Assembly (NCBI GenBank): GCA_900539835.1
Contig: UQDR01000003.1
Location: forward strand, 58,967 to 122,966
Source of the DNA: an uncultured Ruminococcus sp.
GTDB lineage: Bacteria; Bacillota; Clostridia; Oscillospirales; Ruminococcaceae
DNA length: 64,000 nucleotides
Direction: 5' to 3'
The translations under genes and the position numbers were made by a program. The notes below the pieces were generated by a model. It worked only from the letters and a program-made list of their open reading frames with translations, made no database searches and was not told the origin of the DNA. Position 1 is the stretch's first letter. Each line of letters starts with the position of its first letter. Shown here one piece after another: positions 59,260-64,000 of this stretch.

Positions 59260-59326
59260 TTGACAGGAACAAAAGTATGTGATATAATTAGTCCCGTAAA
59301 CAGGCGATTAGTTTACGGGATTTTTT
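59260..59326 (+). promoter_or_regulatory. Promoter followed by a 5' hairpin with terminator form
   Basis: TTGACA (59260-59265), 17-base spacer, TATAAT (59283-59288). Right after it CCCGTAAAC / GTTTACGGG (59293-59319) is followed by TTTTTT. Start of transcription would fall near the 5' arm, so the hairpin either caps the transcript, attenuates it, or ends read-through from clpB. Confidence 0.7.
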
Positions 59327-59350
59327 AATTAATCAATTAGGAGAATAGCT

Positions 59351-60061
59351 ATGAAAAAAGGGATAATTTTATCTGCGCTTGCTATTGCGGCGCTGTTGTC
59401 ATTTGCTTCTTGCGGAAGACCTGAAAAGCCTGACAGCTCAGTAGTGAAATCTACGGCTACGGCACACAAGACCCCTGAAACAAACGGGTACAGGATGAAA
59501 AGCGAAATTGCTGAAATAAAAGGCAACGATGATTTAAGCAAGCTTAAAGGATATTTCGTTGAAACCATTGACGGTAAGGAAACAGGATATATATCAATAA
59601 ACGATGATGGTGCGGTTTATGTTGAAAAGGAAAGCAATTTGGTAAAGCCTTTGGGAATTGAAACCTCAAAGGACGGTCTTATGGTATATCGCATATCAAG
59701 ACCGCCGGTAGATTTATTTAATCCATACAGCTTTGATGGAAAAACGCTTAAATATGAAAGCGACGGACAAAAGGTTGAATGGAAAAAGGTAGGTTTCTTT
59801 TCAATTTCGGGCACATTTAACTGTACTAAGCCAAATGAAAGCGGAAGTGAGCTTTGGACTTTTAATGAAGACGGAACAGGCATGATTGTTGACCTGAGTC
59901 ATGAGAAAACAGAAACAAGAGAATTTAAGTTTAAACAGGATAAGGACAAGGTAACAATAGAGGACAGTGACGGTAAAAAGACTAAATATACATATATTTA
60001 TGACAAGGTTTCTCTTGTTCTTGAGTCTGATAAGGCTGCGCTTTCTATGGTGATAAATTAG
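59351..60061 (+). CDS. Lipoprotein of unknown function
   Basis: 236 residues. Signal with lipobox LSFASCG, Cys21 predicted to be lipidated. A Ser/Thr linker precedes a beta-rich domain with repeated SFDGKTLKYESDG and LWTFNEDGTGMIVDLSHE-type strands, a pattern seen in DUF5640-like clostridial lipoproteins (low certainty). Its own promoter at 59260 drives it. A bidirectional terminator follows. Role unknown. Confidence 0.8.
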   Translation: MKKGIILSALAIAALLSFASCGRPEKPDSSVVKSTATAHKTPETNGYRMKSEIAEIKGNDDLSKLKGYFVETIDGKETGYISINDDGAVYVEKESNLVKPLGIETSKDGLMVYRISRPPVDLFNPYSFDGKTLKYESDGQKVEWKKVGFFSISGTFNCTKPNESGSELWTFNEDGTGMIVDLSHEKTETREFKFKQDKDKVTIEDSDGKKTKYTYIYDKVSLVLESDKAALSMVIN

Positions 60062-60071
60062 AAAATAAAAA

Positions 60072-60096
60072 CCGGCAGTGATCTGCCGGCTTTTTT
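60072..60096. terminator. Bidirectional terminator between the lipoprotein gene and tyrA
   Basis: CCGGCAG / CTGCCGG with loop TGAT and T or A runs on both sides. Confidence 0.85.
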
Positions 60097-60937
60097 ATTT
60101 ATGCTGATTGTTGCTTATTTCTTTAAGTTCACGGCCTTCTTTTAAAAGATCGTGGAGCTTTGAATAATCATCTTCAGAAATAGCGTCACGATAATCTTCG
60201 AGGCTTTTGATAATATGATTTATTTCCAACAGCAGGGATTCCTTATTCATCATAAACAGAGTAGTCCACATATCTTCGTTAAGCTTAGCGACTCTTGTTA
60301 AGTCTTTGAAGCTTCCGGCTGAAAACCCGGATTGCTTCAAAAGACTTGGGCTTTTTATATATGCGCTTGAAACTACATGTGCAAGCTGAGAAGTAAAAGC
60401 GATTATCTGGTCATGCTCTTCGGGAGATGAAACAACGCACTTGGCAAAACCAATATTATATGCCAGATTTGAAATTTCTTTAACTACTGAAATGGGGGTG
60501 CTGTCAGTTGGGGTCATGATGAAGCTTGCTTTATCAAAAAGATTGTCAACTGAATATGCAAAGCCTGAGAACTCACGTCCTGCCATTGGATGGCAGCCTA
60601 AAAATTTTACTCCGCACTGGTTCAGCTCGTTTTCTACCGAGGACACGATTCTTTCTTTTACGCCGCAGGAATCGATTACGATTCCGCCTTTTTTAAATTT
60701 ATTTTTATTTTCAAGAATAAAATCAATAGTTTCCTGAGGATATAAACAAACGATAACTACATCGCAGCGGTCGAGCCGGTCAACTGTGATCTCATCATCA
60801 ATAGCTTCCTGTGCAAAGGCTCCGGCAATTGTAGCTTTATTTATATCAAGACCATAGCAAATATCAGAAGTATTTTTCTTTATTGCTTTTGCAAGTGAGC
60901 CGCCGATAAGTCCTAATCCTACTATACCAATTTTCAT
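60095..60937 (-). CDS. tyrA: Prephenate dehydrogenase
   Basis: 280 residues. The NAD-binding GLGLIGGSLA, the CLYPQETIDF block, CHPMAGREFSGF and the HDQIIAFTSQLAH catalytic helix identify TyrA. It converts prephenate to 4-hydroxyphenylpyruvate in tyrosine synthesis. There is no ACT domain, so feedback by tyrosine would have to act differently. Not linked to the aro operon at 41-45 kb. Confidence 0.93.
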   Translation of the reverse strand: MKIGIVGLGLIGGSLAKAIKKNTSDICYGLDINKATIAGAFAQEAIDDEITVDRLDRCDVVIVCLYPQETIDFILENKNKFKKGGIVIDSCGVKERIVSSVENELNQCGVKFLGCHPMAGREFSGFAYSVDNLFDKASFIMTPTDSTPISVVKEISNLAYNIGFAKCVVSSPEEHDQIIAFTSQLAHVVSSAYIKSPSLLKQSGFSAGSFKDLTRVAKLNEDMWTTLFMMNKESLLLEINHIIKSLEDYRDAISEDDYSKLHDLLKEGRELKEISNNQHK

Positions 60938-61146
60938 AAAAATTTTCCTTTCACAATAGTTACAAACAATTTCACTTTAATGCTTTTATCTAATAAAGTA
61001 TATCACTCATATTTAATTTTGTCAAGGGCGAAAAAATAAATTATGGTAAAATATTAAAAAGCGGCAATGAATAAGTATTTTGATTTTTGGGAAAATTAAA
61101 ATTGTACCGAAAACGGTATGTGATAAACGTTGAAAGGGCGGTATTT

Positions 61147-61257
61147 ATGAAAGATAAGAAATGCAAGAAAAATGCCGGTAATAACCAATGGACAAGCGCT
61201 CATCTCAAAAGCAAACCGGACAAGCGTGAAAGACGTGACGGACCGGGAGGAGACTAA
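61147..61257 (+). CDS. 36-residue basic protein ending RRDGPGGD
   Basis: Small open frame with a ribosome site GAAAGGGCGG 5 bases before the ATG, and its own terminator 20 bases after the stop. It begins MKDKKCKKNAGNNQWTSAHL, is strongly basic, and ends in RERRDGPGGD. I recognise the Gly/Pro-rich ending as a recurrent feature of tiny clostridial proteins but no function is known. The 60938-61146 gap before it holds no other gene. Confidence 0.7.
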   Translation: MKDKKCKKNAGNNQWTSAHLKSKPDKRERRDGPGGD

Positions 61258-61277
61258 ATAACATTATAGGATAAAAT

Positions 61278-61313
61278 GCCGGAGCTGTTTATTTTACAGT
61301 TTCGGCTTTTTTG
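61278..61313 (+). terminator. Terminator of the 36-residue protein gene
   Basis: GCCGGAGCTG / CAGTTTCGGC (one G-U) followed by TTTTTT. Confidence 0.8.
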
Positions 61314-61342
61314 CAATTATAGAAAAAGTTTCGTCAAATCTC

Positions 61343-61402
61343 TTGAAATCATATACAATACGTGGTATAATAAAAAAGATTAATACACTATATATAATAG
61401 TA
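61343..61402 (+). promoter_or_regulatory. nrdR promoter with possible NrdR box
   Basis: TTGAAA (61343-61348), 17-base spacer, TATAAT (61366-61371). Just downstream ACACTATATATAATAG (about 61385-61400) resembles the NrdR box ACACWATATATWGTGT in its first 12 bases; the 3' half departs, so a true operator is uncertain. Confidence 0.5.
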
Positions 61403-61452
61403 TATTTTATGAATGGAACGATGCGTTTTTGCAATGAAAGGAAGAAAAGTCA

Positions 61453-61899
61453 ATGAAATGTCCGTTTTGCAACTATGAGGATACAAAAGTAATAGATTCT
61501 CGGCCAAGCGAAGGGAAAAAGCGCCGCCGCCGTGAATGTTCAAACTGCGGAAGACGTTTTACAACATACGAAGTAGTTGAAAAGCCGTCTCTCATGGTAT
61601 ATAAAAAAGACGGAAGCTTTGAGCCTTTTGACAGGGCGAAGCTTTTTAAGGGATTACAGAATGCTATAAAAAAACGTCCTGTAAGCGTTGACCAAATGAA
61701 TGAGCTTGTGGATAACATTGAGAATTCCTATGCTAACGCAATGCAGACTGAGACGACGACAAGTGAAATCGGCGATATGGTTCTCAAGGGTCTGAAGGAT
61801 CTGGATCATGTTGCTTATGTAAGATTTGCCTCGGTTTACAAGGACTTCAATGATGTTGACTCGTTTATTCAGATAATTTCTGAATTGGCTGAAAATTAA
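61453..61899 (+). CDS. nrdR: Transcriptional repressor NrdR
   Basis: 148 residues, standard length. Zinc ribbon with CPFC (Cys3, Cys6) and CSNCGRRF (Cys31, Cys34), followed by an ATP-cone domain with RPSLMVYKKDGSFEPFD-like block (here EKPSLMVYKKDGSFEPFDRA). NrdR binds ATP or dATP and represses ribonucleotide reductase genes. RBS GAAAGGAAG precedes the ATG. Confidence 0.96.
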   Translation: MKCPFCNYEDTKVIDSRPSEGKKRRRRECSNCGRRFTTYEVVEKPSLMVYKKDGSFEPFDRAKLFKGLQNAIKKRPVSVDQMNELVDNIENSYANAMQTETTTSEIGDMVLKGLKDLDHVAYVRFASVYKDFNDVDSFIQIISELAEN

Positions 61900-62035
61900 G
61901 GCATTTATTTCGTTATAGCTATTGCAATTTAACCATTGGCATATTATAATTAAAAATGTATTGTAAAATGATAATTGGATTGCGAAGATATGTGAAAGGA
62001 GTGTTTCTTCCTCTTCGGGAAGTATATACATAATT

Positions 62036-62557
62036 ATGAAAAAGAAAATATTAGCGGCTTTTATAGTATCAATGCTTTTGCTTTGCGGATGTGATGTTTT
62101 CAGAAAGCCTGTGACTGTTGTTAAGAAATCTGTGACGACCTCGGCGGAGGAGTCTTCGATTTTTGAAAGTGATGAATCATCTGAAGCTGAAAGCTCAGAA
62201 GATGAGGATTCTGAGGATGAATCTCAGAAGGATGACTCAAAAAAGGAAAAAGACGAAGAATCATCAGAGGATGAAGATTCTTCGGAATATTATTATGTTA
62301 ATGATTATAGCACGACAACGGCTCAGACTTGGAGGCCACCGACAACACAGAGCGCTAAGGCTACGACTTCTAAAAAAACAACGGCTTCTACCAAGAAGAC
62401 GGTAACTACTAAAAAAACGACGGTCAATACGCCTAAAATAACAAAGCCGTCTAAACCGGTTGTTTCGATTGATCCTCCGGTAAGTAATGATCCGCCAGTA
62501 TGGAACACGGAACCGACTGGTGAACCTGCTCCGGCAGAATCTGATCAAGAAGAATAA
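62036..62557 (+). CDS. Low-complexity acidic lipoprotein
   Basis: 173 residues. Lipoprotein signal ends in LLLCGC, with Cys19 predicted to be modified. Residues about 40-90 are a Ser/Glu/Asp stretch, then a Thr/Lys-rich and Pro-rich segment, with no folded domain visible. Such proteins often act as surface spacers. No homology recognised. It lies upstream of the rRNA region. Confidence 0.8.
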   Translation: MKKKILAAFIVSMLLLCGCDVFRKPVTVVKKSVTTSAEESSIFESDESSEAESSEDEDSEDESQKDDSKKEKDEESSEDEDSSEYYYVNDYSTTTAQTWRPPTTQSAKATTSKKTTASTKKTVTTKKTTVNTPKITKPSKPVVSIDPPVSNDPPVWNTEPTGEPAPAESDQEE

Positions 62558-62567
62558 GCTGATTTTT

Positions 62568-62601
62568 ATGTGGTAACAGCGTGAGCGTTACCACATTTTT
62601 T
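62568..62601 (+). terminator. Terminator after the acidic lipoprotein gene
   Basis: TGTGGTAAC / GTTACCACA with loop AGCGTGAGC, then TTTTTTG. Confidence 0.85.
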
Positions 62602-62681
62602 GTTTTATAGGTGCAATTAATATAAAATCTACAATCACTAATGTATAAAATTGTGCAAGTCTACAAAGTCTTAAAAAACAG

Positions 62682-62710
62682 TTGACAAACCCGCAAAAAG
62701 GTGATAGAAT
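62682..62710 (+). promoter_or_regulatory. rRNA operon promoter P1
   Basis: TTGACA (62682-62687), 17-base spacer, TAGAAT (62705-62710). First of two tandem promoters before the 16S gene. Confidence 0.8.
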
Positions 62711-62780
62711 AAACAAGTCGCCGAAAAGAGCGGCGGCAAGAGAAGCAAGCCTCAGGAAATATTTTTTTGGGAAAAAGGTA

Positions 62781-62809
62781 TTGACAAAGGCGAGCTGGTG
62801 TGATATAAT
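62781..62809 (+). promoter_or_regulatory. rRNA operon promoter P2
   Basis: TTGACA (62781-62786), 17-base spacer, TATAAT (62804-62809), 99 bases after P1. Tandem strong promoters are usual for rrn operons. The leader up to 63035 carries no gene. Confidence 0.85.
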
Positions 62810-63035
62810 AGATGAGCACTCTTGAGGGAGAGCGAGAATAGGAATCACAAGAGAGTGAAAAAAGGTATCTTGAAAATTGAATAACAACGAATACTAAAAA
62901 CCCTTGGAAATTTCGAAGAGTATAAGAAACTTGGAGAAAACGAGAAGGTCAAGAAAAGACTGAAAAATTGAAAAAGATAGTCAGTAAAGACTGAACAGGA
63001 TAGCAGAGTACCGGAAGGTATTTTGATATACAAAT

Positions 63036-64000
<965 letters not shown>

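Noticed and set aside
62264..62548. Arg-rich minus-strand ORF inside the acidic lipoprotein gene
   Set aside because: Complement of a low-complexity Ser/Thr/Lys region.

Overview
The window reads as chromosomal DNA of a low-GC, Gram-positive clostridium of the Ruminococcaceae/Oscillospiraceae (Ruminococcus-like). The partial 16S rRNA at the right end has the bacterial primer sites and variable regions of that family. Supporting signs are AAAGGAGG-type ribosome sites, TTGACA-N17-TATAAT promoters, many Rho-independent terminators, and clostridial proteins (DUF4364, RicT, LCP, VanZ-like). Assignment below family level is not possible from the sequence alone.

Layout. 1-1.1 kb: end of a Nudix ADP-ribose pyrophosphatase gene, then two small DNA-binding proteins. 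1.1-5.4 kb: leftward surface O-acylation operon (SGNH hydrolase, DUF4358 lipoprotein, MBOAT, DHHW protein). 5.6-13.5 kb: phosphate island pstS-pstC-pstA-pstB, a Na/Pi cotransporter with a PhoU tail, and a PhoB/PhoR pair, with TTTACA repeats in its upstream regions. 13.6-13.9 kb: tRNA-Pro with a duplicated 3' end. 14-18.8 kb: HTH protein with 29-residue repeats, a 37-codon peptide gene, a 983-residue secreted GDSL esterase and a decayed Fic gene. 19-22.7 kb: tRNA-Arg, Ca2+/Na+ antiporter, a frameshifted amino-acid-binding lipoprotein, a LacI regulator. 22.7-29.7 kb: a leftward nine-gene phage-derived head and packaging cassette with no integrase, lysis, tape-measure or fibre genes. 29.9-32.1 kb: WYL regulator, DUF896 protein, and a coiled-coil/sigma-like pair. 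32-41 kb: housekeeping genes (PLP decarboxylase, c-di-AMP receptor, holB, ricT, mazF and others) separated by palindromic repeats. 41.3-45.9 kb: shikimate operon aroB-(CAT-like)-aroA-aroC. 46-48.9 kb: metal-resistance operon. 49-51.6 kb: LCP protein, NifX-like protein and Mrp ATPase. 51.7-54.9 kb: ABC-F protein and an amino-acid ABC permease/ATPase pair. 55-60 kb: truncated PTS enzyme I, a ribbon-helix-helix protein upstream of clpB, and a lipoprotein. 60-64 kb: tyrA, a 36-aa protein, nrdR, an acidic lipoprotein, tandem rRNA promoters and the 16S gene.

How the parts work together. The Pho island forms a complete sense-and-import circuit; PhoU function is seen only as a C-terminal domain of the Na/Pi cotransporter. 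The amino-acid ABC transporter has ATPase and permease at 53-55 kb, and a candidate binding protein 33 kb away that carries a frameshift. Tyrosine precursors come from aroB/aroA/aroC and tyrA.

Most noteworthy are the minimal capsid/terminase cassette with its own palindromic TTGCAC sites (a candidate domesticated phage particle or gene-transfer-agent-like locus), the ribbon-helix-helix gene upstream of clpB whose promoter carries four TTATATA boxes 21-22 bp apart, the circularly permuted PstS, and the unlisted 37-codon peptide gene beside the large esterase.
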